Origin: Hahella sp050299855
Lineage (GTDB): Bacteria > Pseudomonadota > Gammaproteobacteria > Pseudomonadales > Oleiphilaceae
Direction of reading: 5' to 3'
NCBI GenBank assembly: GCA_050299855.1
Contig: JBNKWQ010000042.1
Span: forward strand, 1-64,000
DNA: 64,000 nt
In this document: positions 7,459-16,143 of the stretch, in pieces
Layout: each line of letters opens with the position of its first letter
How positions within the stretch are numbered: position 1 is the first letter of the stretch
Translations under genes and position numbers: made by a program
The notes under the pieces: generated by a model
Told to the model about the DNA's origin: nothing
The model's input: only the letters and a program-made list of their open reading frames with translations
Database searches by the model: none

Positions 7459-9615
7459 ATGATAAAGAGGGATAGTATGAACGCTAAAGTCCAGCAGCTT
7501 ATTGCGCCTATCGATATGCAACCAGCATCTCAGGACATCTGGCATACCAAATATCAACTGAAGACCAAATCAGGTCAGCCGGTTGATCAGGATATCCAGG
7601 GGACCTACACCCGGGTTGCCGCAGCACTTTCTTCGGTAGAAAAGGCTGAAGTGCGCGAGCAAGTGCTGAATGACTTTGTCTGGGCTTTGGAAAATGGCGC
7701 TATCCCTGCCGGTCGTATCATGTCCAATGCCGGAGCCGAAGAGCATAAACCTGCCACATCCACCATCAACTGCACGGTTTCCGGCAGCATCATGGACTCC
7801 ATGGACGATATTCTGCTCAAGAATCACGAAGCGGGCCTGACGCTGAAAGCAGGCTGTGGCATCGGCTATGAATTCTCTACGTTGCGCCCTAAAGGTGCTT
7901 ACGTCGCGGGTGCTGGAGCCACCACTTCCGGCCCATTGTCCTTCATGGATATTTTTGACCGCATGTGCTTCACCGTGTCCTCTGCTGGTGGACGTCGTGG
8001 CGCACAGATGGCTACTTTTGATGTACATCATCCGGATGTATTTGACTTCATTCGCGCCAAACGTGAAGACGGCCGTCTGCGTCAGTTCAACCTATCCCTG
8101 TTGATCACAGATGACTTCATTACCGCAGTTAAAGATGATTCAGACTGGCAGCTGTCCTTCCCTATTACTCGTAAAGAAGCTGATGAGGAAAACCTGGACC
8201 TGGGCGACACCACTCAGTACGTCTACCGTGATTTTCCGGTTAAAGAAGGTTATGTCAGTGACGAGACCGGACTGATCGCCTGCCGCATCTATCGCACTGT
8301 CAAGGCCCGCGATATCTGGAATGCGATCATGACTTCCACCTATGACTTTGCAGAGCCGGGCTTTATCCTGATCGACAAAGTCAATGAAATGAATAACAAC
8401 TGGTTCTGCGAAAATATTCGAGCAACCAATCCATGTGGCGAACAACCTCTGCCACCTTATGGCAGCTGCCTGCTGGGCTCGGTCAACCTTACCAAGTTTG
8501 TGGAATACCCTTTCACTGACAAAGCCCAGTTCAATTTCGAAAAGTATCGCAAGGTTGTGGGTATTTTCACCCGCATGCTGGACAACGTTGTTGAAATCAA
8601 CGGCCTGCCATTGGAAGGTCAGCGTCACGAAATTCAATACAAGCGCCGTCACGGCATGGGTATTCTGGGCTTGGGTTCAACTCTGGCCATGCTGCGCATG
8701 CCTTACGGTTCTGCAGAATCTGTCCTGTTTACTGAAGAAGTGAATAAAGAAATGGCGCTGGAAGGCTGGCGTCAGGCACTGGAACTGGCCAAAGAGAAAG
8801 GTCCGGCTCCCATCATGGGCGATGATTTTATCGTTAATGAGGAAATGCTGCGTCTGCGTCCGGAAATGACCGACGACGGCTTCAAGGTTGGCGACAAGGT
8901 TAAGGGCCGCGTGCTGCACGCAAAATACAGCCGCTACATGCAGCGGGTTGCCGAGGCAGATCCCAAACTGGTAGAAGCCTTGAGCAAGAAAGGAGCACGG
9001 TTTACGCACCATACCTCCATCGCGCCAACAGGAACCATCTCGCTGTCTTTGGCAAACAACGCCAGTAACGGTATTGAGCCCAGCTTCGCCCATCACTATT
9101 CACGTAACGTGATCCGTGAAGGCAAGAAAACCAAGGAAAAAATGGATGTGTTTTCCTTTGAGTTGCTGGCTTACCGCCATATGGTCAACAGCAAGGCAAT
9201 GCCTTACAGCGAAGACCCTGATGCCCAGTTACCCAGTTACTTTACGACCAGTGACGAAGTCACACCGACTCAGCATGTCAACATTCAGGCGGCTGCACAA
9301 AAGTGGGTTGATTCTTCCATTTCCAAAACGGCGAACGTGCCGACTGACTTCCCTTATCCGGAATTCAAGGACATCTATATGTACGCCTATGACATGGGGC
9401 TGAAAGGGTGCACCACCTTCCGTTTCAACCCTGAAGCATTCCAGGGTGTCTTGGTCAAAGAGAAAGATCTGGAAAACACCATTTATGAATTTACCCTGGA
9501 AGACGGCACCAAAGTGAAATTCAAGGGTAACGAAGAAGTTGAATACGACGGTGAAACGCATACGGCAGCCAACCTGTTTGATGCGCTTAAAGAGGGCACT
9601 TACGGTAAGTACTGA
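7459..9615 (+). CDS. nrdJa: ribonucleoside reductase class II, adenosylcobalamin-dependent, catalytic part (NrdJa)
   Basis: 718 residues making up the catalytic barrel of B12-dependent ribonucleotide reductase, which makes deoxyribonucleotides without oxygen dependence. The active-site motif NPCGEQPLPPYGSC (radical Cys plus Asn and Glu) is present, as are the redox Cys in INCTVSGSIMDS and the AGCGIGYEFS loop. The C-terminal TSCPD/zinc region found in one-chain enzymes is absent and lies in the next gene, as in the Pseudomonas NrdJa/NrdJb pair. An alternative start at 7477 (MNAKVQQL) has AGAGGGA just upstream and is equally possible. The stop codon lies inside a three-copy 22-bp repeat. Likely under NrdR control. 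Confidence 0.95.
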   Translation: MIKRDSMNAKVQQLIAPIDMQPASQDIWHTKYQLKTKSGQPVDQDIQGTYTRVAAALSSVEKAEVREQVLNDFVWALENGAIPAGRIMSNAGAEEHKPATSTINCTVSGSIMDSMDDILLKNHEAGLTLKAGCGIGYEFSTLRPKGAYVAGAGATTSGPLSFMDIFDRMCFTVSSAGGRRGAQMATFDVHHPDVFDFIRAKREDGRLRQFNLSLLITDDFITAVKDDSDWQLSFPITRKEADEENLDLGDTTQYVYRDFPVKEGYVSDETGLIACRIYRTVKARDIWNAIMTSTYDFAEPGFILIDKVNEMNNNWFCENIRATNPCGEQPLPPYGSCLLGSVNLTKFVEYPFTDKAQFNFEKYRKVVGIFTRMLDNVVEINGLPLEGQRHEIQYKRRHGMGILGLGSTLAMLRMPYGSAESVLFTEEVNKEMALEGWRQALELAKEKGPAPIMGDDFIVNEEMLRLRPEMTDDGFKVGDKVKGRVLHAKYSRYMQRVAEADPKLVEALSKKGARFTHHTSIAPTGTISLSLANNASNGIEPSFAHHYSRNVIREGKKTKEKMDVFSFELLAYRHMVNSKAMPYSEDPDAQLPSYFTTSDEVTPTQHVNIQAAAQKWVDSSISKTANVPTDFPYPEFKDIYMYAYDMGLKGCTTFRFNPEAFQGVLVKEKDLENTIYEFTLEDGTKVKFKGNEEVEYDGETHTAANLFDALKEGTYGKY

Positions 9616-9669
9616 TCCCCCTTAGGGTAAGTACTGGTCTCCCTTAGGGTAAGTGCTAGCCCTCTACCG
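9604..9669. repeat. three-copy 22-bp tandem repeat containing the nrdJa stop codon
   Basis: Units at 9604-9625, 9626-9647 and 9648-9669, each starting GGTAAGTAC or GGTAAGTGC. The first unit is the end of nrdJa (Gly-Lys-Tyr-stop, TGA at 9613). The second copy has TGG where the stop would be and the third has TAG. It looks like tandem duplication of the gene end followed by drift. Confidence 0.92.
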
Positions 9670-9730
9670 TTGAATAAGTTCAATTTGGGTACGCGGTAAC
9701 TGCCGCGCCCCTCAGAAAAGGTTGATTAAA

Positions 9731-10423
9731 ATGGCTGTCAAAATCGAGAAAAAAATCGTTGGTTACAACATCAGCAAGACTGAACAAGTCGAGACTGCAC
9801 CTGCAGCAGTGAGCGAGCCAAAGCCGGTTCAGATGAATGAAAGCATTGCCCGTCCGGACTTCTTGTTGGGTACTACCTACAAGATCAAGCCGCCGGTCTC
9901 CGAGCATGCGTTCTATATCACCATTAATGACATTCTCCTAAATGAAGGTACTGACCACGAGTCGCGCCAGCCTTATGAGATATTCATTAACTCCAAATCG
10001 ATGGAGCATTTTCAGTGGGTTATTGCCCTCACCCGCGTAATTTCAGCGGTGTTCCGTAAAGGTGGTGACATCGCGTTCCTACTGGAAGAGCTGCTTTCTG
10101 TACATGATCCCAACGGTGGCTACTACAAAAAAGGTGGAATTTTTGTTCCCTCTTTAGTCGCTGAAATCGGTGCGGTTATCGAAAAACACATGAAAGCCCT
10201 GGGCATTATCGAGTCAGAAGAACTCAGTGATGCACATAAACGCCTGATCGCAGAAAAGCGTGCCGACTATGAATCGCGCCAGAAAGCCGCTTCCAGTAGT
10301 GAAGGCGAAACCTCAGCTTTCCCGGCAAATGCGACCATGTGTAAAAAGTGCACCCAGAAAGCGGTGATACTGATGGATGGCTGCCAAACCTGTCTTAACT
10401 GCGGCGACAGCAAGTGCGGCTAA
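9731..10423 (+). CDS. nrdJb: ribonucleoside reductase class II, small TSCPD part (NrdJb)
   Basis: 230 residues that complete NrdJa. Residues about 45-160 form the TSCPD domain (FYITINDIL, VIALTRVISAVFRKGGD). The C-terminus holds paired cysteines CKKC, CQTC and a final CGDSKCG, which would form a zinc ribbon and the thiol pair that reduces the active site after each turnover. The ATG at 9731 is chosen because AAAAGG lies nine bases upstream; a TTG at 9722 would add three residues. It follows nrdJa after 115 bases, most of which are the tandem repeat, and is followed by a strong terminator, so the two form one transcript. Confidence 0.93.
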   Translation: MAVKIEKKIVGYNISKTEQVETAPAAVSEPKPVQMNESIARPDFLLGTTYKIKPPVSEHAFYITINDILLNEGTDHESRQPYEIFINSKSMEHFQWVIALTRVISAVFRKGGDIAFLLEELLSVHDPNGGYYKKGGIFVPSLVAEIGAVIEKHMKALGIIESEELSDAHKRLIAEKRADYESRQKAASSSEGETSAFPANATMCKKCTQKAVILMDGCQTCLNCGDSKCG

Positions 10424-10487
10424 GCAAAATTGAAAGTTAGCAGGGGCAACGGCCAGGTCGGCAATCAACATCCCCGGTAAAACAATC

Positions 10488-10526
10488 GAAACCCTCGAAG
10501 GTTAACGCATTCGGGGGGTTTCTTTA
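10488..10526 (+). terminator. Rho-independent terminator after nrdJab
   Basis: Inverted repeat GAAACCCTCGAA (10488-10499) and TTCGGGGGGTTTC (10510-10522) with a 10-base loop, then TTTA. It ends the nrdJa-nrdJb transcript. Confidence 0.8.
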
Positions 10527-10774
10527 TGTATCCAATACCTCCGTTTCAACCAATTCTGGTACTGTACTGATACCCCTTCCGCCCAAAAGATAGCAAAGAA
10601 TAATATTACTTTTCCGTTCGCCACACTGATTTTCTTCCTGTCAGACTTGCTTACTTTTGTTTATGAATCCTTACTATTCATTGCCAAATCACACTTATTC
10701 CATCTGGCAGCCATACTTGGGCATGCTATGTTCGTATGCGAAATGTGAAGTACATCACAATTTAGGAGCTTCAG
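10527..10774. other. upstream region of the epimerase cassette
   Basis: About 250 bases without a gene, rich in C/T runs. It must hold the promoter for the six-gene cassette, but no clear -35/-10 pair or operator palindrome stands out. Confidence 0.4.
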
Positions 10775-12022
10775 ATGCAGTCTAGCAACTATGAAGAAGC
10801 AGATGGTTTTGCTTCCAGGATGATACCGTTTGTTAAATACACTTCTTGCGGAAACAACTTCGTCATTGTCGATGCCACTGTGGAGGAGCCGTTAGACGAA
10901 ATTGAGTGGTCCAGCTTTGCCGCAAAAGCTACCAGTACCTCATTTGGTATCGGTTGTGACAACTTAATAGTGATACAGCGATCCACCCCAACCACAATAG
11001 ATGCGATTTCTGAGAAGCGGCAATACTGGAAAAAACGCCCAGACCTTTCCGCCGCAGAATTTATTTTCCGTATGTTCGAACCTAACGGCGAAGAAGCCGC
11101 CTGTTGCGGCAACGGCCTGATCTGTGTGGCAAATTATCTGCACAAACAGCATGGCGTCATCGATGCCTGCATTGCCACAGAAATCCCGATGCCGGTTCCA
11201 AATGTCCTGGACATCGGCAGTCACGGCGACTCCGGTAGCTGGGTAAACCTGGGCCTCCCGCGTAAGTTGCCTTCCAAACTCTATAAGGCAAAAACCGGTG
11301 CTTCCTTAAACAGTTGTATTGATATTGTTGAAGAGCTGACGATCAATTTCCGCCTTGACGACCTCAAAGCCTATACCAATGATTCCTCACTTACAGTGAA
11401 GGGATATCTGGTATTTACCGGTGAGCCTCATCTGGTGATATTTCCTGACCTGGACTTTACCAATCCCACTCTCGCAGACATGATTTTCGGTTCTACCGTT
11501 GATGGCACCATACCTGAGGACAACCGCAAAGGTATGGGGGCCTGGCTGGTACACCGTATTGGCATTTATATTAACAAGAGGTGCCGGGATATGTTTCCTG
11601 AAGGTGTGAGCGTCAATTTTGCCCGAATCAATAATCTCGATGTCGTGGAAAATCGTTGCTTCGAACGAGGCATCAACCGCGAAACCCTAGCCTGCAGCAC
11701 CGGCGCCCTGGCGGTGGCCTATGTGGTTCAGAAGTTGTTCTCACTGGAGATCAGCAACATTAATCTGCTGCCGATCAGATGCCGTGAAGAAGATGGGGAT
11801 GCACTCATCAGAATCCAGCTTATGGATACAGGCTGGTGTTTGACCACCACACCACACCTGTTGTTCGAGGGTATTTACCGTATGCCGAAAATCAATGTCA
11901 AAGCATCACCGGCAAATGACTATCTGATTGCTGAAAGTAATATTCGCATGAGCGAGCAAAGATTAGCCCTGTTATCGCCAGAAGCAACCCTTATGTGCAA
12001 AGGCGCATCGATAAAACAGTGA
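10775..12022 (+). CDS. DapF-fold amino-acid epimerase/racemase, divergent
   Basis: 415 residues with the two-Cys, cofactor-free DapF fold. Visible: FVKYTSCGNNFVIVDA, GIGCDNL, the first catalytic Cys in CCGNG (111) and the second in ERGINRETLACSTGA (307). True DapF is about 275 residues, so this one carries a large insertion between the two lobes (roughly 160-260). Positions that in DapF hold the far end of diaminopimelate are changed: the first Asn of NxDGS is Glu102, the Asn of GNPH is Glu217, the Gln of GaDQ is Asn63, and the Asn of VNVGF is Ser279. It therefore probably acts on another amino acid, as CntK (histidine racemase) does in the same fold. AGGAG lies before the ATG. First gene of the cassette. 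Confidence 0.8.
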   Translation: MQSSNYEEADGFASRMIPFVKYTSCGNNFVIVDATVEEPLDEIEWSSFAAKATSTSFGIGCDNLIVIQRSTPTTIDAISEKRQYWKKRPDLSAAEFIFRMFEPNGEEAACCGNGLICVANYLHKQHGVIDACIATEIPMPVPNVLDIGSHGDSGSWVNLGLPRKLPSKLYKAKTGASLNSCIDIVEELTINFRLDDLKAYTNDSSLTVKGYLVFTGEPHLVIFPDLDFTNPTLADMIFGSTVDGTIPEDNRKGMGAWLVHRIGIYINKRCRDMFPEGVSVNFARINNLDVVENRCFERGINRETLACSTGALAVAYVVQKLFSLEISNINLLPIRCREEDGDALIRIQLMDTGWCLTTTPHLLFEGIYRMPKINVKASPANDYLIAESNIRMSEQRLALLSPEATLMCKGASIKQ

Positions 12023-12094
12023 CGATTCAAGGCAAGGTTCTGTTCCCAGACACATTCGAATTTACTGAAGATCAACTCATGAGAGGGCTCAATC

Positions 12095-14500
12095 ATGGCT
12101 GAGCACAAATCCAGGCAGTTTTACCCGAAGATGCTGGTGCTTTTGCTGGTCACTCTCTGCCTAAGCGCATTTTTATCCAGGATGGTCTTTGAACGCCTGC
12201 ACGAGCAGCATTTCATCTCTGTTGTGGTGTCAGCGGCCGCATTTGGTGAGTTGGATAAATCTCTCGCTACATTTGAACCCGTCAACGACCAGAAAGTAGA
12301 TGCCATTAACAGCCAGAAGGCCCTGCCTGAAGGCGTCCTGCAACAGACCTTGTCTCTGGTCAAAACTGCCCTGCAACAGAAGCTGGCTTTACGCTTCAAT
12401 CATAAGGCCAGCCATTCTGGTGACGACAGTGTTGCAGGAAAAGGAATCAAGCCCACAGACAGTTCTTTGCCGGAAGGCCGAGAGTTTTCTAGACAGAACT
12501 TTACAGGGCTGGAATTGTCACTGGCAGGGCCTGACGGTCATATCCGATTCAGTACAGCGACAGAACTCATTGGCAACAGTATTCCCAACCTGTATCAGAC
12601 CAAAACCCTGCCTGGATCAGGTATTGAGAAACTGGAAAACTCCGGTAACCCCCAGCCGGAAGCAAAAGTGCGCTTTCAGTCCGGGGCAGATGGAGCCACT
12701 GTAATAATTCCTCTGGCTGCTCAGGCCACTAAGCGCATCTCCAGCATTAACAGTGTCGTCATCTCAATGACGGCCGAGTCCGTCAGTAGCGGCTTGGCAT
12801 GGCGGCAATCCCAAATAAAAGCCGCTTTGCTGCGGTCCCTGGCGGTTGGCCTTGCCCTACTGGTAACACTGGCAATCTTCGGACATAAATACATCCACTC
12901 CAAGGCATCCCACCTGGGGAAAATCAGTTATGGAGCACTGGTCCTTGGCACAGCTCAGCTAACATTGTTTCTATCTGCCTGGAAAGCAATAGAGACTGAC
13001 CTGGCGGCGCTTTCCGGCTTGGCCGACCATGGTACCAACGCCCAGCTTTTCACTCTGCTTTCAGGAAATATCACTGTGGTGCTGATAGCGTTATTGGCCA
13101 CAGTGGAATTATCAATGCTGATGTTTGTCCGGAAAAATTTCGGGGAAGCTCAAGCCTTAGCAGATGCGGCCACGCCCGTAACCACTGGATACAAGGCCAT
13201 GCGTCCGGCTATCTTTCTATTTTTGTTTGGTGTCGATCTTGCTCTCTCTATCTTGCCGTTGCAGATGGAGAGGCTTTATGAGGCATTGCCTGGAGTGTCC
13301 CGGGAGTTTGTACTCGGCTTGCCTATCGCTGTCGAATTTCTCTGTGTCGGCATAGCCATCTTTGTTTCCGGTGCCTGGCTCGACCGTCAGGGCTGGCAAA
13401 AGCCATTTCTTGTCGGACTACTATTGGCTGCTTCGGGCTGCATTTATTCCTGGCTCGCCCCAGACCCGATACATTTCATCCTGTCCAGAGCGGTGGTGGG
13501 TTTCGGCTATGGCCTGACGCTGCTGGCAGCACAGGGTTACGTTGTCCGTCAAACTAATGCCAAGAGCAAATCCCAGGGCCTGGCCCACCTGTTTGCCGGA
13601 CTCTATTCCGGAAGTATCTGCGGAGCTGCCACAGGGGCCATGATTGCGGAACGTTACGGATATCAGGTGGTATTCCTCGGTGGCGCTCTATTCATCGCTT
13701 CAGTGGCGGTCTATGCCTCAGTCATATTACGGGAAAATCGTACACCGGCTTCCGATAGCATGCGGGAAAATAGTACTGCCAGCCATCAGGACAGCTCAGG
13801 TAGCCCAAGTGTTTCCATCTGGCATTTTATACAGGATCGCAGGGTGATCGCCGTCACCTTCCTTAGCAGTCTGCCGGCGGCCATCGCAGCAATTGGCTTC
13901 CTGCATTATTTTACCCCTGTCTATCTGAGCAAAATCGGCATTGGTGAAAGCCAGATCGGCCAGACCCTGATGTTGTTCGGCATTTGCCTGGCCTTGCTCG
14001 GTCCTGCTATCAGCCGACTGGCAGACCGGGCCCAAAGCAGGAAGACCCCGATCTTTATCGGCGGCTTACTGGCCGGTACGGCATTTCTGTCGTTTGCAGG
14101 TATGGATGGCATGGGGGCAACAACGCTGGCCGTTATCCTGCTCGGCTTATCCAACAGCTTTGTTCTACCTTCCCAGAGTGCCTATTTGCTGCAGCTGGAT
14201 ATCAGTAAAAAACTAGGCGAAGGTAAAGCGCTGGGGCTTTTCCGTGCATCCAGCCGCATTGGCCAAATGTTGGGCCCCATGGTATTTGCAGCCATCGTCT
14301 CCTTTTCCGATATTCGCCTGGGGTTGATCCTGTTTGGCGTAGCTTATCTGGCGACGGTGATTCTTTTTCAGATCTTAGCCCGCAGTGAAGCAGACTCCCC
14401 GATACTGGCAGATAATGAGAATCAGCTGCCGCAACACAATCGTTCACCATCAGAATCACCGCCAGGGCGGCCACACAACCTAAGGATAGTAGAATCATGA
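12095..14500 (+). CDS. MFS transporter fused to an N-terminal membrane/periplasmic sensor-like region
   Basis: 801 residues in two parts. Residues 1-350: one N-terminal helix (about 12-30), a periplasmic stretch of about 200 residues resembling a sensor loop (LSLAGPDGHIRFST), then three more hydrophobic helices. Residues about 370-770: a 12-helix major facilitator with the motif-A loop SGAWLDRQGWQKP and the inter-half loop around 545-565. The tail is cytosolic. The MFS half is most like drug/metabolite exporters. Fusion of a chemoreceptor-like part to a carrier is unusual. GAGAGGG precedes the ATG. It follows the epimerase by 72 bases and overlaps the next gene by ATGA, so translation is coupled. 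Direction and substrate are inferred only. Confidence 0.8.
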   Translation: MAEHKSRQFYPKMLVLLLVTLCLSAFLSRMVFERLHEQHFISVVVSAAAFGELDKSLATFEPVNDQKVDAINSQKALPEGVLQQTLSLVKTALQQKLALRFNHKASHSGDDSVAGKGIKPTDSSLPEGREFSRQNFTGLELSLAGPDGHIRFSTATELIGNSIPNLYQTKTLPGSGIEKLENSGNPQPEAKVRFQSGADGATVIIPLAAQATKRISSINSVVISMTAESVSSGLAWRQSQIKAALLRSLAVGLALLVTLAIFGHKYIHSKASHLGKISYGALVLGTAQLTLFLSAWKAIETDLAALSGLADHGTNAQLFTLLSGNITVVLIALLATVELSMLMFVRKNFGEAQALADAATPVTTGYKAMRPAIFLFLFGVDLALSILPLQMERLYEALPGVSREFVLGLPIAVEFLCVGIAIFVSGAWLDRQGWQKPFLVGLLLAASGCIYSWLAPDPIHFILSRAVVGFGYGLTLLAAQGYVVRQTNAKSKSQGLAHLFAGLYSGSICGAATGAMIAERYGYQVVFLGGALFIASVAVYASVILRENRTPASDSMRENSTASHQDSSGSPSVSIWHFIQDRRVIAVTFLSSLPAAIAAIGFLHYFTPVYLSKIGIGESQIGQTLMLFGICLALLGPAISRLADRAQSRKTPIFIGGLLAGTAFLSFAGMDGMGATTLAVILLGLSNSFVLPSQSAYLLQLDISKKLGEGKALGLFRASSRIGQMLGPMVFAAIVSFSDIRLGLILFGVAYLATVILFQILARSEADSPILADNENQLPQHNRSPSESPPGRPHNLRIVES

Positions 14501-16029
14501 ACGAGAGTTCCAATAGCCGTGTTGTCGGGCAATTGCTGCCTGAAATTCGCAAACGGGCACCCGTTATCGACAATACCCTCGAAAATGATGGCTCAATGCC
14601 GGTTTGCCGCTATGTGCAGAAAATTATCAAATGCTCCGGGCAAAGCTTTCAGCCACGGGATGACCTAGGCGAGGTCGTTCGCCGCTATCTGGAACCACTA
14701 CTGGGGCAATCAATAGCGGAGGCCGCCAGGGATAATCTGCTACGCAAGCCGGCAGCACTGACGGCCAACCATCACGGCGTCGACTACTTTGCCCAATCCG
14801 TTCAGGGCACCTTATTATTCTCACTGGCGGCTGACACGTCGACGATTCCCGTCTTTGCCTGTGGCAATATTCCATTGAACAACCTGACTTATCCTCGTGG
14901 TATGCTGCTTTACCCCTATTCCAGGTTTCAGCCCGGCACCAGCTCTCCATCAACTCAAGCTCATACTCAAAGTGGATTTCCGGTTAAAGTGCCGCTATTC
15001 CCTGACCGCTTGAAGCACACACTTGTCGCCTGCGCGCCCCCACTTGACCTGGCCTGTATCCAAAGGGCACAACAGAAGGTCCAGGCGCTTTGCGCCGATA
15101 AGCAGATGGCGACAGTGGCTGATGTCGCCCTTGAACTGTTAAATGAAGACTACGGCTGCGAGGAAGTTCTGAGCCAGACAACCCATTCCGACCAGGCAGT
15201 AATCATTAATCAACGTCTATGGCACCGACTATTTGCCGATCAAGGGACTGCTCCAACACTGGTTTATCTGGAAATGGAGAAAATAACTACTATGCTATTG
15301 GAATACGATTTTCTAGACCCGGACAGTCTCGTATCCATCTTGTTCATGAATCCTTTGCTTCGTCATGATCTGAGTGAAGGTTTGAAGGACATTAATGGGT
15401 CCGGTACCTTTTTGTTTTGGGGAATTGACGCCGCCGGGCGCAGAATTTCGCTTTCTCTGGCAAGCGACAATGGAGGCGCAGGGATTTTGCGCAACGGAAA
15501 CGGACAGAACAGTAACTTCGAAATTCCCTTTGAGCCACTCGCTTTGTTGCTGGCTCTTCGTGCTGGACGAATATTACCCTCGTTGTTTACCAATTTTCTG
15601 GTCATTGCGCTGGCCCGTGGCGTCAATTGCCTGGGCGGTTACTACCAGGCAGCCTACCTGCCGCAGATGCAACGATGCATACTCTCCGTTCTTCAAAAGC
15701 ATTTCGGTACAGATTCAGCTTTTGCAAAAATTGCGAACGTGCCTACATCCTCTTATCTTTCTGGAATGCAAGCCGTCGTTACCGAAAAAGACAGCTGCCA
15801 AATACCTGCAGGGCCCGTGGAAATTGCTGCTGCAGGAGGTTTAACAGGAACAGATCTGGCACAAATCTGCACCCTAACCGTTGCTGAAGCTCATATTGCC
15901 TCTCTTCTGGAAACGACAAATGACGTGATGGCAGGGTCTCTGAATACCCTGCCTGAACATTGGCAGCACCAGTTGGCCCGGGAATGCCAAGACAGATTAC
16001 GAGGGGCCGTGGTCACTTTGAGTTTCTAA
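14497..16029 (+). CDS. orphan cytosolic protein of the epimerase-MFS cassette, unknown
   Basis: 510 residues, no signal peptide or membrane helix. I do not recognise the family. It has a segment LTANHHGVDYFAQSVQGTLLF (about 88-108) followed by PVFACGNIPLNN and PRGMLLYPYSRF. A faint likeness in style to the TGQQPGL-GGP loop of BshC cysteine ligases is not enough to assign it. The second half is helical and rich in Leu and Ala with a VNCLGGYYQAAYLPQM stretch. The start overlaps the stop of the MFS gene (ATGA). Its position between an amino-acid epimerase plus carrier and the binding proteins suggests a biosynthetic enzyme acting on the epimerase product, but that is inference. Confidence 0.8.
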   Translation: MNESSNSRVVGQLLPEIRKRAPVIDNTLENDGSMPVCRYVQKIIKCSGQSFQPRDDLGEVVRRYLEPLLGQSIAEAARDNLLRKPAALTANHHGVDYFAQSVQGTLLFSLAADTSTIPVFACGNIPLNNLTYPRGMLLYPYSRFQPGTSSPSTQAHTQSGFPVKVPLFPDRLKHTLVACAPPLDLACIQRAQQKVQALCADKQMATVADVALELLNEDYGCEEVLSQTTHSDQAVIINQRLWHRLFADQGTAPTLVYLEMEKITTMLLEYDFLDPDSLVSILFMNPLLRHDLSEGLKDINGSGTFLFWGIDAAGRRISLSLASDNGGAGILRNGNGQNSNFEIPFEPLALLLALRAGRILPSLFTNFLVIALARGVNCLGGYYQAAYLPQMQRCILSVLQKHFGTDSAFAKIANVPTSSYLSGMQAVVTEKDSCQIPAGPVEIAAAGGLTGTDLAQICTLTVAEAHIASLLETTNDVMAGSLNTLPEHWQHQLARECQDRLRGAVVTLSF

Positions 16030-16048
16030 TATTTGCAGTAATGACTGT

Positions 16049-16103
16049 CAGGAATAGCCTGGGAGAAATATCTAAAGATTAGGGGAAACCAGGAATAGCT
16101 GGG
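16049..16103. repeat. direct repeat before the binding-protein genes
   Basis: CAGGAATAGCCTGGG at 16049-16063 recurs as CAGGAATAGCTGGG at 16090-16103, 41 bases apart. The stretch between is about one further 20-base unit that no longer matches well. It lies in the only sizeable gap (about 115 bases) within the cassette. Confidence 0.6.
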
Positions 16104-16143
16104 CGAACAATGCAAAAGCATGCCCCAAACAGGAGAATGGACA

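Noticed and set aside
10775..12022. Calling this gene dapF
   Set aside because: Residues that hold diaminopimelate are changed and the protein is about 140 residues longer than DapF.
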